15,655 nt of DNA from an archaeon (GCA_029932835.1 JAOZPI010000015.1:1-15655), one strand, 5' to 3'; positions 5,652 through 13,066 are shown, counted from the stretch's first letter. Notes: generated from the sequence alone by a model not told the origin. Numbers and translations are program-made.

Positions 5652-6767
5652 ATGAAAGAGAGCTTTGCACTGAGGGGTGCTGTGCGTTATCTCAAGGAGC
5701 AATACAAGGACGAGGAACTGGAGGAGGTTACAAAAATATGTGAGGGAATAGCCTCCGAGTTGGCAAAGAGACGAGGATATTTACACCCTAGAGCGCTTGC
5801 GGCTGCGTCTTCCCATATATACCTAACCCAACACGGCGTCCCGGTCACGCTAGAAAAGAGCTCGTCAAGTTTCCGCATCTCTGCAGCCACGCTGAGAGAG
5901 TACCTAAAGACAAATCCCAATTCAGACGGCTTAGAGAACGCAAAGAGAGTGCTAGAGAATAGTTTGTTTGGAGCGGAGCTGAGGGAGGCCCTGAAGATCA
6001 TAGAGGGACTTCATGAGAAGCTGAAAAAGAGGAAGAGGGGAATAAGTCCAAATGTTCTGGCAGCCTCAACAATTTACATCCTATACTACCGGTCGGGCAA
6101 AAAGGTCTCTATTTCAGAAATTGCCAAGAGATACGGAATCTCTGCCTCTGCGATTCGGGATTATATAAGTGGTGTTGAGGAGGACATGAGCCCTGTTGAT
6201 AGAGCCAAAAGGATGTTAGAACAGTACCTAAACAGCATCGAGGAGGAAGTAGATAAAGGAAGGATCTACGAAATATTAGAGAAGGTGTCAAAATCAACAA
6301 GAGTTTCCACCGCGAGAATTCTAGCCGCTATGTCGTACTACCTCTACACAATAGATATGCAGAGGTACGTGACTATTGAAAGGGTAGCTAGAGAGTTTAA
6401 CGTGTCAATCCCAGCTCTGAGGTCATACCTGGAGCCATATCTAGCCTCACTGTCGCAGACCTACCTCTTGGTCAAGAGAGGAAGCCCTGAGAATCTCCAA
6501 GAGATTATGAACACCCTCCCAGATGCCGACAAGGAACTTCTTAATATCATCTACACGAGGTTCGGGACGAATCTTTTCGAGCTGTCTCAGCTCTTTGGCT
6601 TGGGCAAGGTCGCACGCGGAAGATGGCAGTTGTTCTTAAGGAAAACCAGCCAATTGGGGTTGGTAAACATCTACAAAAAGCCTCTAGATCCGAAGCAGTA
6701 CTGTTCGCTCATACCAGAAGTAAAGAACTACCTAGCAAAACCAGAGACCCTGAGGAGGTGGGTGTAA
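5652..6767 (+). CDS. TFB-like protein with three tandem cyclin folds and no zinc ribbon
   Basis: A 371-residue, almost wholly helical protein with three internal repeats of the TFB/TFIIB cyclin-fold type at about 8-86, 96-173 and 185-265. Each copy ends in the same pattern: a basic residue, an AA(S/M)xxxY-type helix, then a V(S/T)I-type HTH turn and a (A/P)xLRxYL-like or IRDYI recognition helix. Examples are HPRALAAASSHIYL...AATLREYL, SPNVLAASTIYIL...SAIRDYI and TARILAAMSYYLY...PALRSYL. Residues 276-371 look like a further winged-helix-like domain (DKELLNIIYTRFG, KTSQLGLVNIYKKPL). There is no N-terminal Cys4 zinc ribbon; C30 and C351 are the only cysteines. Canonical archaeal TFB has a ribbon, a B-finger and two cyclin folds in about 300 residues. 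It is divergent from the winged-helix gene and convergent with aIF2 gamma (30-base gap). It is likely a DNA-binding regulator derived from TFB rather than a general factor. Confidence 0.75.
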   Translation: MKESFALRGAVRYLKEQYKDEELEEVTKICEGIASELAKRRGYLHPRALAAASSHIYLTQHGVPVTLEKSSSSFRISAATLREYLKTNPNSDGLENAKRVLENSLFGAELREALKIIEGLHEKLKKRKRGISPNVLAASTIYILYYRSGKKVSISEIAKRYGISASAIRDYISGVEEDMSPVDRAKRMLEQYLNSIEEEVDKGRIYEILEKVSKSTRVSTARILAAMSYYLYTIDMQRYVTIERVAREFNVSIPALRSYLEPYLASLSQTYLLVKRGSPENLQEIMNTLPDADKELLNIIYTRFGTNLFELSQLFGLGKVARGRWQLFLRKTSQLGLVNIYKKPLDPKQYCSLIPEVKNYLAKPETLRRWV

Positions 6768-6787
6768 GCAAGGCAGGAGCAGATGCC

Positions 6788-6798
6788 TAAATCGTGAT
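6788..6798. repeat. Right copy of the 11-base direct repeat
   Basis: TAAATCGTGAT is identical to 5491-5501 and lies in the short gap after the three-cyclin-fold gene. Its last base is the final stop-codon base of the leftward aIF2 gamma gene. It is followed by CA, so the central TGATCA makes a partial palindrome. Confidence 0.5.
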
Positions 6799-8006
6799 CA
6801 TAGAATTCCGGCGTAGCCGATCAAACGCCACTTCATGTTTATTCTCTTGGATATGGCTATCCTTTCCCCTTTTTCTGCAACTATGGGGGTTTTTAGAGAC
6901 ATCGTGGCTGTGTTTCCCTTCTTTCTTGTTATAACTCCCACAGTAACTGTTGTACCGATGCTAACCATGAGGGGTTCGTTGATGGTAAGTTGCACCTCTG
7001 TGTTCAGAACCTCTCTCTCTAGTATATGGATAGTGCATTCTATTGTTTTCATGGGGTTTGGAAGCGTGCCCGGCTTGCCAACGACATTTCCAGAGAGGGA
7101 ATCGGATTTTGTGAGATATGGATCCAACTGCGTCTGTATGGCTATTAGTCCCCCGGGCTTTGCCACCTCTACCTTCTCTTCCCCTGCATCAATAGAGACG
7201 ATGCGAGTTGTTATAGTTTCCCAGAAATCTTGATTTTGTCTCTGCCTCTTTACGCCTGGCTTTATCTCAATTTTGTCCCCAACTCTCAGCTCTCCCTGCA
7301 GGAGGCTCCCACCGAGAACCCCCCCAAGGATTTTTGAAACTGGAGTGCCGGGTTTGTTGATATCAAAGGATCGTGCAACGAACATCTTGGCAGGCTTTGT
7401 CTCGTCTCTCTTTGGAGTTGGAATAAACTCCTGTATGGCAGCTATGAGGACATCTGTGTTTGCATTGTAGTTTGCAGCTATTGGGATTATGGGGGGGTTT
7501 AGGTTATATTTTTTTAAAAACTGCTCTATCTGTTCCTTATTTTTTTTCGCCTCCTCCTTGCTCACAACATCTACCTTGTTTTGGACCACTATTATGTTTT
7601 TTATCCCCATTATTTGGAGCGCTAAAAGATGTTCCTTTGTTTGTGGCTGTGGGCACGGCTCATCAGCAGCAATCACAAGGATTACCCCGTCCATAAGAGC
7701 AGAGCCAGAAAGCATGGTTGCTATGAGTGTCTCGTGTCCGGGTGCATCTACAAAGGAGACCTTCCTCAGAAATTTTGTGGGAGAGCCGCAGTGTGGACAC
7801 TTCTTCTTGGTAGAAAAGGCCTTGTACCCACTACACTTCTCGCAGAAGTAGATGCTGCAATCAGCGTAGCCAAGGCGTATAGAAATACCGCGCCTTATCT
7901 CTTCACTATGCCTATCTGTCCATACGCCAGATAGGGCCTTTGTGAGGGTGGTTTTGCCGTGATCTACATGACCAACGAGCCCTATATTGACCTCAGCCTG
8001 TGGCAT
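6798..8006 (-). CDS. eif2g: Translation initiation factor aIF2 subunit gamma
   Basis: This is the GTPase core of the heterotrimeric aIF2 that brings Met-tRNAi to the small ribosomal subunit. It is 402 residues, full length. Visible elements are G1 GHVDHGKT (12-19), switch I with RRGISIRLGYAD, the archaeal/eukaryal Cys4 zinc knuckle C55/C58/C70/C73, G3 DAPGH (87-91) and G4 NKVD (143-146). Beta-barrel domains 2 and 3 follow, with FDINKPGTP and LGGVLGGS. It is the last gene of an aIF5B-S6e-aIF2 gamma unit, 49 bases after S6e. Alpha and beta subunit genes are not in the window. The stop overlaps a direct-repeat copy shared with the convergent TFB-like locus. Confidence 0.97.
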   Translation of the reverse strand: MPQAEVNIGLVGHVDHGKTTLTKALSGVWTDRHSEEIRRGISIRLGYADCSIYFCEKCSGYKAFSTKKKCPHCGSPTKFLRKVSFVDAPGHETLIATMLSGSALMDGVILVIAADEPCPQPQTKEHLLALQIMGIKNIIVVQNKVDVVSKEEAKKNKEQIEQFLKKYNLNPPIIPIAANYNANTDVLIAAIQEFIPTPKRDETKPAKMFVARSFDINKPGTPVSKILGGVLGGSLLQGELRVGDKIEIKPGVKRQRQNQDFWETITTRIVSIDAGEEKVEVAKPGGLIAIQTQLDPYLTKSDSLSGNVVGKPGTLPNPMKTIECTIHILEREVLNTEVQLTINEPLMVSIGTTVTVGVITRKKGNTATMSLKTPIVAEKGERIAISKRINMKWRLIGYAGIL

Positions 8007-8055
8007 TGTTATGATGTGGTTTTTATGGCGACTTTTCGTCCAAGCCTGCTATAAC

Positions 8056-8643
8056 CTATGGAGTCTCAGATCCCTCTGAAGCTGGAGTGGGATTTGTAGT
8101 CTCCTCTTTTTTATCTCCACTTTCCTTTCTGTCCTCTTTTTTCTCCTCTTTGTCCTTTCTTTCGCCTTTCTCAGCTATTTCCTCTCCGCTCTTTTTTTCT
8201 TCTCCTTTTTGCTCTCCCTCACCCTTCTTCTCCGTTTCTCCCTCGGCACCCGCTTCCTCTTTCTTGTCTAAGCCCAAGAGTTTTTCTATAGAATCCTTAC
8301 CCTCTTTTACCACAACGACATTTATCTGTGCGATGTCCTCTGTTATCGTGTCCCCCACTACTGTCTTTCTAACCCTCACCCCGCGCCGCTTCTGCCTATA
8401 TCCTGGTGTTTTTGTGGCAAGAAGTACACTCGCTCGTCCAGGCAGATGCACATCTCGTCTCATAGGAAACCCGCACTTGTCTGATCCACCGGTTATTTGA
8501 ACCTCATATCCCTTTAGTCCAAGAGGGGTCAGGTTAACTGTGTCCCCCAACTTCTTTCCGATGAAAACAGCAGCCAGGTTATCCTTTAGTTCGAGATTGT
8601 ACGACTTTCCGGATTTTGTCCCGACAACTATTTTCGCTTCCAT
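8056..8643 (-). CDS. rps6e: 30S ribosomal protein S6e with long charged C-terminal tail
   Basis: A small-subunit protein shared by archaea and eukaryotes. I chose the ATG at 8643 because the encoded MEAKIVVGTKSGKSYNLEL is the expected S6e N-terminus; an ORF open to 8715 adds 24 unrelated residues and would include the promoter. The core (about 1-125) shows the family signature TGGSDKCGFPMRRDVHLPGR and the basic GYRQKRRGVRVRKTVVG stretch. Archaeal S6e is usually about 125-135 residues. This one has 195, with a tail (126-195) almost entirely of Lys, Glu, Gly, Asp and Ser ending in a Thr/Pro/Ser stretch. Eukaryotic S6e also has a C-terminal extension, but a basic, phosphorylated one. It lies 76 bases downstream of aIF5B with its own TATA box. 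Confidence 0.93.
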   Translation of the reverse strand: MEAKIVVGTKSGKSYNLELKDNLAAVFIGKKLGDTVNLTPLGLKGYEVQITGGSDKCGFPMRRDVHLPGRASVLLATKTPGYRQKRRGVRVRKTVVGDTITEDIAQINVVVVKEGKDSIEKLLGLDKKEEAGAEGETEKKGEGEQKGEEKKSGEEIAEKGERKDKEEKKEDRKESGDKKEETTNPTPASEGSETP

Positions 8644-8670
8644 TTTGAGGATGTTATTTGAAGCTAGGGC

Positions 8671-8678
8671 TATATAAG
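8671..8678 (-). promoter_or_regulatory. TATA box for S6e
   Basis: Read leftward the sequence is CCTTATATAGCC, with CTTATATA at 8678-8671, centred about 31 bases before the S6e ATG at 8643. This gives a start within a few bases of the ATG. It lies in the 76-base gap after aIF5B. The S6e-aIF2 gamma pair can therefore be transcribed independently of aIF5B. Confidence 0.6.
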
Positions 8679-8719
8679 GATTTAGTACACAGGGTTTGGA
8701 GAAGGGGGAGCACAAAGAG

Positions 8720-10471
8720 TTATTTTTTGGAAAGCTGCACTATTCGCTTCAATAATTCGCCTTCGTCTGGAGTTAGGAACTTTCTTCCCCTCTTCAATAT
8801 CTGCTCGTATTGATTAAAGGTAATGTGGGTGTAGAGAATGTCCCCCTCTGATATTTGTCGCCCTACAGTCGGTCCTTTAATTGCAACAGCTACCTCTGCA
8901 CCCCTCTTGGCCTCCTCAAGCCTTTCATTCTTCTCTTGGATAGACTCTATTGTTCCAATCACCACGCCATCTTCTCTCATCAAGCTATACCCAGCCCTTA
9001 TTCTGCCCTGCAATACCGCAACTCCGATAATAGCAGGATCAGATCGCCTAAATGTACAATTCTCCAAGAATTTCAGCTCTGCCGGGAAGGGGAGGGTATC
9101 AAATATGGCCATTTCTTGACGCCTTTTGACTTCCTCTCTCCATTCCTGATACTCATCCAAGATCTTGTAGATTACATTGTTAGAGATTATATGGGCCCCT
9201 TGGTTAGAGGCATAAGCCCTTATGTCTTCAGAAAGAGCCACATTAAACGCAATGACAACCCCATATTCCAAACGTTCCTTAGCTATGGAACCTGCTTCCA
9301 TAATGTCGGTTTTTGTAACGGCCCCTATATCCGCCTTCCTAACAGGTATCCCCATCTTTTTTAACATCCCAAGGATAGCCTCAAGACTCCCGAGCGTATC
9401 TGCGCGCACTATAACCCCTACCCCACCATGATCAAAGCGGATAAAGCTGAGTTCTGTTTCAAGCGCTTTTTTTAAGTCGTCTATGTCGCCACCAGCCACG
9501 TAGACCTGCCCCCCGGGAAGAGCATCTTCAATATTGGGCGCTACAAGCTTAAGACCACTGGCAGCCGAGACAGAAGAAACGTTGTCAAACCGGTCCCTTG
9601 GATCTCGCATCTCGTCCAAAGGCTTCGGTTTTAGGAGGGCCTTTACTCTGGTCTCTATAGGGCCGCTTTTTCCACTTATGATAACAGTATCGCCCCTCTT
9701 TATAGTGCCATCATAGAGAATCACATCCAGACTCAATCCAAGCCCCCGCTCCTCCTTTACCTCAAGAATGCTCCCCTTTCCCGGACCTCTTACCTCCATC
9801 TGCAGATTTTTCTCCAAATATTTTTGAGAGAGCCCAGCCAATACCATAAGGATCTCAGCTATACCGTCGCCAGTTTTTGCTGAGATTGGAATTATGCTAA
9901 CCTGTTTTGTAAAATCACTAACCCGATCAAACCTCTCAGCCTGTATCCCGAGGCTTCCAAGCCTCTCTATGAGCTCGTATATCTTTAGATCAAGCTCTCT
10001 TTGTACAAAATCCTGTTGCAACTTAAAAGAGCGAGTAAAGCAAAGGTCCCCTGTTTCATGCCAACCCCTCAAGAGGTCTATCTTGTTAGCTGCAAGGACA
10101 AATGGGGTTTTGTAATTTTTTAATATCTCTAGAGCTTCTATCGTCTGTGGCATAAAGCCCTCCCGAATGTCAACCACGAGGACTGCCAAATCTGCAATGC
10201 TCCCCCCTCTTTTTCTCAGATTGGTAAACGCTTCATGCCCTGGCGTATCCACAAAGAGTAAACCAGGTATGGTTAGGTTGGTTTTCATAGAATCTAGCAT
10301 AGGGCCACAGATATCTCGTATGACCTCTATCGGTACCTCCGTGGCTCCGATATGCTGGGTTATCCCGCCTGCCTCCCGAGCAGCTACAGAGCTCTCCCTA
10401 ACTCTGTCAAGAAAGGTTGTCTTCCCGTGATCAACATGACCGAGCACAGAGATTATTGGTTGACGAATCAT
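8720..10471 (-). CDS. infB: Translation initiation factor aIF5B (IF-2 homologue)
   Basis: A ribosome-dependent GTPase that promotes subunit joining and initiator tRNA positioning. It is 583 residues, a normal length for the archaeal protein, which lacks the long N-terminus of the eukaryotic one. Motifs visible: G1 GHVDHGKTT (11-19), switch I AGGITQHIGA (34-43), G3 DTPGHE (75-80), G4 NKID (129-132) and a G5 SAKTGDG around residue 197. The beta-barrel domain 2, the alpha/beta/alpha domain 3 (GVIVRADTLGSLEAI) and the C-terminal barrel (AVLQGRIRAGYSLM) follow in order. The ATG at 10471 gives the standard MIRQPIISVLGHVDHG start. It is the first gene of the initiation-factor unit. Confidence 0.97.
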   Translation of the reverse strand: MIRQPIISVLGHVDHGKTTFLDRVRESSVAAREAGGITQHIGATEVPIEVIRDICGPMLDSMKTNLTIPGLLFVDTPGHEAFTNLRKRGGSIADLAVLVVDIREGFMPQTIEALEILKNYKTPFVLAANKIDLLRGWHETGDLCFTRSFKLQQDFVQRELDLKIYELIERLGSLGIQAERFDRVSDFTKQVSIIPISAKTGDGIAEILMVLAGLSQKYLEKNLQMEVRGPGKGSILEVKEERGLGLSLDVILYDGTIKRGDTVIISGKSGPIETRVKALLKPKPLDEMRDPRDRFDNVSSVSAASGLKLVAPNIEDALPGGQVYVAGGDIDDLKKALETELSFIRFDHGGVGVIVRADTLGSLEAILGMLKKMGIPVRKADIGAVTKTDIMEAGSIAKERLEYGVVIAFNVALSEDIRAYASNQGAHIISNNVIYKILDEYQEWREEVKRRQEMAIFDTLPFPAELKFLENCTFRRSDPAIIGVAVLQGRIRAGYSLMREDGVVIGTIESIQEKNERLEEAKRGAEVAVAIKGPTVGRQISEGDILYTHITFNQYEQILKRGRKFLTPDEGELLKRIVQLSKK

Positions 10472-10520
10472 CTTATTTGTTCAAAAAGACCTGCAAAGGC
10501 AGTAGGTGCTTATTTAGAAG

Positions 10521-10532
10521 TATATAATATTA
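10521..10532 (-). promoter_or_regulatory. TATA box for aIF5B
   Basis: Read leftward the AT-rich run is TAATATTATATA, about 50-60 bases before the ATG at 10471. Initiation near 10500 would leave a leader of about 30 bases that contains CTGC/GCAG arms at 10491-10502, able to form a small hairpin. No Shine-Dalgarno is visible before the ATG. Confidence 0.45.
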
Positions 10533-10566
10533 AATCTCCACGGTTTGTTAAATCTCCACGGTTTGG
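10531..10566. repeat. Two tandem 18-base repeats upstream of aIF5B
   Basis: Units 10531-10548 and 10549-10566 share TAAATCTCCACGGTTTG and differ only at the last base (T or G). They lie directly upstream (on the leftward strand) of the aIF5B TATA box and after the stop of the kinase gene, covering the BRE region. They could be tandem sites for an activator or repressor, or a local duplication. Confidence 0.65.
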
Positions 10567-10580
10567 ACATGGAACTAGTC

Positions 10581-11573
10581 TCATGGATTATGCCACTTCC
10601 GTGGATACCCGCCGTGCAGCATCCTAAGAGTTGCTGCTCTGTTAGCAGCACGCATAGCACTAATTATTTGTTCTCTGGTAGCTGTTTTTATGTCCCCCAC
10701 ACTACTTATAAACACAGCCTCCCACACATCCCCTATACCTGTAAGCTCTTTAACCTGATTCTTTGATATCTGCTCTGTAGGGGTGGATATTATCTCCCTT
10801 CCCAGACGCACGAATGTCCTATCTGGGCCGTGCATGACAACCACGTCGTTATGCAATTTCTTTAGAGCAGAGAGGGGTGTTTGAGCTCCAGCAAGTTGCA
10901 TCATCTCTGTTTCATTTCCCACAAGAACCCCACTCGAAAAATCAGCCTCATATTTTTTGCGGATTTGCTTCTGTGTGTAGGAAGCAAAGGACCCAGTAAA
11001 TACATAAGAGGTTATTCTCTTTGCTATATTGGAGTAACCCAGAGGGCTTTTTATCCGATGTGCCCCAGTTAGAAAAACCGCATCTGGCTGGATCTTATCA
11101 ACGAAATCCAAGAATTCTGCTACATCCCGCTTGCTTTCCCAATAAGAAAGGGCAAGTCGCGGAGTAGTTGATGAGAATATATTAAAGGTCTCACACGTAT
11201 CACCCAACTCAAGAACACTACCTGTGTCCACACCTGAAGCAGAGAGGGAGTTCAAGATGCGACGCCCGCCATTGTCCTCTCCAACCCATGAGTAAAACAA
11301 AACATTATGTCCGGATAACGCCATGGTCTTTGATTTTATGACCCCGCAACCTCCAGGCTCCACACGGGGGCGGAGAGAGTGAAAAAAATGCGATAGTTCT
11401 TGGTTCTTGGAGTGAAGATAGTATTCCACATCCCCCCCTATCTTTTCCATTAGCTTGTCTGCTTCCAGAATCAGGAACTGTGATTCATGCGAAAGCTCCT
11501 TAAGTCTAGAAAACACCAAGTTCCTTTCTACTGTTAGATCCAAGTTCGCATCGCCAAATACCAAAAATTTCAT
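10581..11573 (-). CDS. PfkB/ribokinase-family carbohydrate or nucleoside kinase
   Basis: A 330-residue cytosolic kinase of the ribokinase superfamily. I use the ATG at 11573 (MKFLVFGDANLDLTV, the usual first strand); a TTG four codons upstream is possible but lies inside an AGGTTGA. The N-terminal substrate side has PGGCGVIKSKTMALSGHNV (73-91) and WVGEDNGGRRIL. The middle has GNETEMMQLAG (219-229). The catalytic C-terminal motif is ELTGIGDVWEAVF (276-288), with D282 as base and the anion-hole GIGD in place of the usual GAGD. About 45 residues between the first strand and the PGG motif are longer than in simple ribokinases. Substrate cannot be told. The gene is divergent from the LUD/Fe-S gene. 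Confidence 0.85.
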   Translation of the reverse strand: MKFLVFGDANLDLTVERNLVFSRLKELSHESQFLILEADKLMEKIGGDVEYYLHSKNQELSHFFHSLRPRVEPGGCGVIKSKTMALSGHNVLFYSWVGEDNGGRRILNSLSASGVDTGSVLELGDTCETFNIFSSTTPRLALSYWESKRDVAEFLDFVDKIQPDAVFLTGAHRIKSPLGYSNIAKRITSYVFTGSFASYTQKQIRKKYEADFSSGVLVGNETEMMQLAGAQTPLSALKKLHNDVVVMHGPDRTFVRLGREIISTPTEQISKNQVKELTGIGDVWEAVFISSVGDIKTATREQIISAMRAANRAATLRMLHGGYPRKWHNP

Positions 11574-11597
11574 GGTCAGATTCAACCTTTTTTGTTA

Positions 11598-11610
11598 TTA
11601 ATTTTTAACT
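11598..11610 (-). promoter_or_regulatory. TATA-like box for the PfkB kinase
   Basis: Read leftward GTTAAAAATTAAT is centred about 31 bases before the ATG at 11573, giving a leader of only a few bases. This supports the ATG over the upstream TTG start. The divergent gene may use CATAATAAAC (11618-11627) or GGTTAAATTC (11630-11639), but neither is convincing. Confidence 0.45.
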
Positions 11611-11665
11611 CTGCTCCATAATAAACCAGGTTAAATTCAGGCTGAAGGCAAGGGCGGTTGTGAAC

Positions 11666-12646
11666 ATGGTTAATGGAAATCTTGTGATGATTCGAAAGAG
11701 GGCAAGAGACCCTGAGAACAGGAAGAAGTTGGACCAGTTTATGGAGAAGTCCAAGGGGGTAATAGAGAGGAGAGCGGAGATGCTAAGAGAAAGGAGAGAA
11801 AGCGTAGAGGAGGTAAGGAGGATAAAGAATAGGATCCTAGAGAACTTTGGGGAATACGTGTTCACACAGATGAAAAGGCTAAGGGAGAGAGGATTCGATG
11901 TAATGCTTGCAAAGAAACCCATTGATGTTACAGAGTATATCCGGTCGTATATTGGAAGTGAGCGGGTAGGGATCATTCCTTCTCCTCAGATCATAGAGGC
12001 AGAGGTTCCACAAGCCTTTTTCGTAAGCAATGGAGTGGATATGATAGGATCAGGTGAAGAAGCGTGTATGCACCCGTATATCGAACGAGGGGAGAAGGGA
12101 GGAAGATGGAATGGGAAGTATCTGATAACGTCTGGCTTTGTTGTAACAGACGCAGGGGTCTATATAGATGAACGAGACTGGAAATTGATAAAAACGGCAG
12201 AGATGGTTTTCATCATAGCAACTATAGATCGTCTCTTTTCTGAGGAGGAGGGAAGGAGGGTTATGGAGGTTATGGAGGCTGCATCTGGTGGAGAGATTGA
12301 GGGAAAGCTGGCAAATATAAGGGGAAAGATTATTCTATTGGACAACAACCGTATTTCAGTTTCTAGGAGCGGAATGAAAGGGATTTTGAAGTGTATAAAT
12401 TGCTACTCATGCTCTCTCTTCTGTCCAGTGTTCTGGACTGTGGGGAATATGTTCGGTTCTCCCAGCATGGGGGCTGTGGGCGTGATATCAACTGCATACC
12501 AGAAGGGAATTAAAGCAGCCATAAACAGGGGTCTCTATGCCTGCGGTATGTGCAAAAGATGCGAAGTTGAATGCCCAATGGGGGTGCCAATGGTGGAGAT
12601 TATACAGGAGATAAAGAGGAGGGGGAGGGTATTGGGGTTCTTTTAG
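11666..12646 (+). CDS. Compact LutB-like protein: LUD domain plus two [4Fe-4S] sites
   Basis: A 326-residue iron-sulfur protein. The start may be this ATG or a GTG two codons upstream at 11660. The N-terminal part is a basic helical region (to about residue 70) like that of LutB/YkgF. A LUD-type alpha/beta region (about 75-235) contains VTDAGVYIDERDW and IRGKIILLDNNR. Two complete Cys4 sites follow, CINCYSCSLFCPVF (near 243-256) and ACGMCKRCEVECPMG (near 292-306), in CxxCxxCxxxC spacing. Known LutB proteins are roughly 470 residues and act with LutA and LutC in L-lactate oxidation. Here the protein is shorter and no partner genes are present, so an electron-transfer or other dehydrogenase role is open. 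It is divergent from the PfkB kinase. Confidence 0.8.
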   Translation: MVNGNLVMIRKRARDPENRKKLDQFMEKSKGVIERRAEMLRERRESVEEVRRIKNRILENFGEYVFTQMKRLRERGFDVMLAKKPIDVTEYIRSYIGSERVGIIPSPQIIEAEVPQAFFVSNGVDMIGSGEEACMHPYIERGEKGGRWNGKYLITSGFVVTDAGVYIDERDWKLIKTAEMVFIIATIDRLFSEEEGRRVMEVMEAASGGEIEGKLANIRGKIILLDNNRISVSRSGMKGILKCINCYSCSLFCPVFWTVGNMFGSPSMGAVGVISTAYQKGIKAAINRGLYACGMCKRCEVECPMGVPMVEIIQEIKRRGRVLGFF

Positions 12647-12750
12647 TGAGTTTTTCGATGGATGTAGGAAAGTGAGACTTCTTTTCAATTAGTAGGGAAT
12701 GGTCTATGAGTGGTTTTTTCTAATATAGGTAGGTATTTTTATAGATTGCC

Positions 12751-12764
12751 TTTAAATATATAAG
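12751..12764 (+). promoter_or_regulatory. TATA box for gar1-tfb
   Basis: TTTAAATATATAAG is the best TATA match in the window. Initiation about 25 bases on would fall near 12782, inside a small inverted repeat (12775-12788), leaving a leader of about 24 bases before the gar1 ATG. The 159-base gap after the LUD/Fe-S gene means gar1-tfb is likely transcribed separately from it. Confidence 0.65.
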
Positions 12765-12774
12765 TAATTATTTG

Positions 12775-12788
12775 TCACCGATTGGTGA
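12775..12788. repeat. Inverted repeat TCACC-GATT-GGTGA at the gar1 start site
   Basis: Five-base perfect arms with a four-base spacer overlap the expected transcription start of gar1-tfb. It could be an operator for autoregulation, or the right arm GGTGA could act as a distant ribosome-binding sequence, though it lies 17 bases from the ATG. Confidence 0.35.
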
Positions 12789-12805
12789 TAACAACTACCT
12801 GAGAG

Positions 12806-13066
12806 ATGAACAAAAACGAGAAAATCGGAACCGCATTTAGAGTGGTTGGAGATAAACTGCTTGTAAAACTCTCCATTGTTCCAAAGATAGAAACAAGGGT
12901 CTATGACGAAGACGGAAATGAGGTAGGGAAGATAGTGGATATAATCGGATCTGTGCGTTCTCCCTTCGGTGTCGTAAAGGCAGAGAAAGAAAAGTCATAC
13001 AAGCTCCAAGGAAAGGTCATAACCATAATGACCGGGAAGCCGAAAGAGGAGTATAAAGAAAACTAA
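12806..13066 (+). CDS. gar1: H/ACA RNP protein Gar1
   Basis: A small 86-residue beta-barrel protein of the H/ACA ribonucleoprotein that guides pseudouridylation of rRNA. It binds the Cbf5 catalytic subunit. The Gar1/Naf1 core is visible: RVYDEDGNEVGKIVDIIG (31-48) followed by SVRSPFGVVKA (49-59), the conserved GK(V/I)xD(I/V)xGxVxxP pattern. Eukaryotic Gar1 has Gly/Arg-rich ends; this lacks them, as expected for archaea. It is followed in the same reading frame by tfb, 60 bases after its TAA. Gar1 next to tfb is, from memory, a recurrent euryarchaeal arrangement. No Shine-Dalgarno precedes its ATG. Confidence 0.92.
   Translation: MNKNEKIGTAFRVVGDKLLVKLSIVPKIETRVYDEDGNEVGKIVDIIGSVRSPFGVVKAEKEKSYKLQGKVITIMTGKPKEEYKEN

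Noticed and set aside
8087..8500. Rightward 137-residue Ser/Phe-rich ORF
   Set aside because: It is the mirror of the Lys/Glu-rich S6e tail (GAA/AAG codons read backwards as TTC/CTT).
8644..8715. Upstream start giving S6e 24 extra residues
   Set aside because: The extension covers the TATA box and encodes nothing like S6e; the ATG at 8643 gives the standard N-terminus.
11574..11585. TTG start for the PfkB kinase
   Set aside because: It lies within a few bases of the predicted transcription start; the ATG at 11573 gives the usual first strand.
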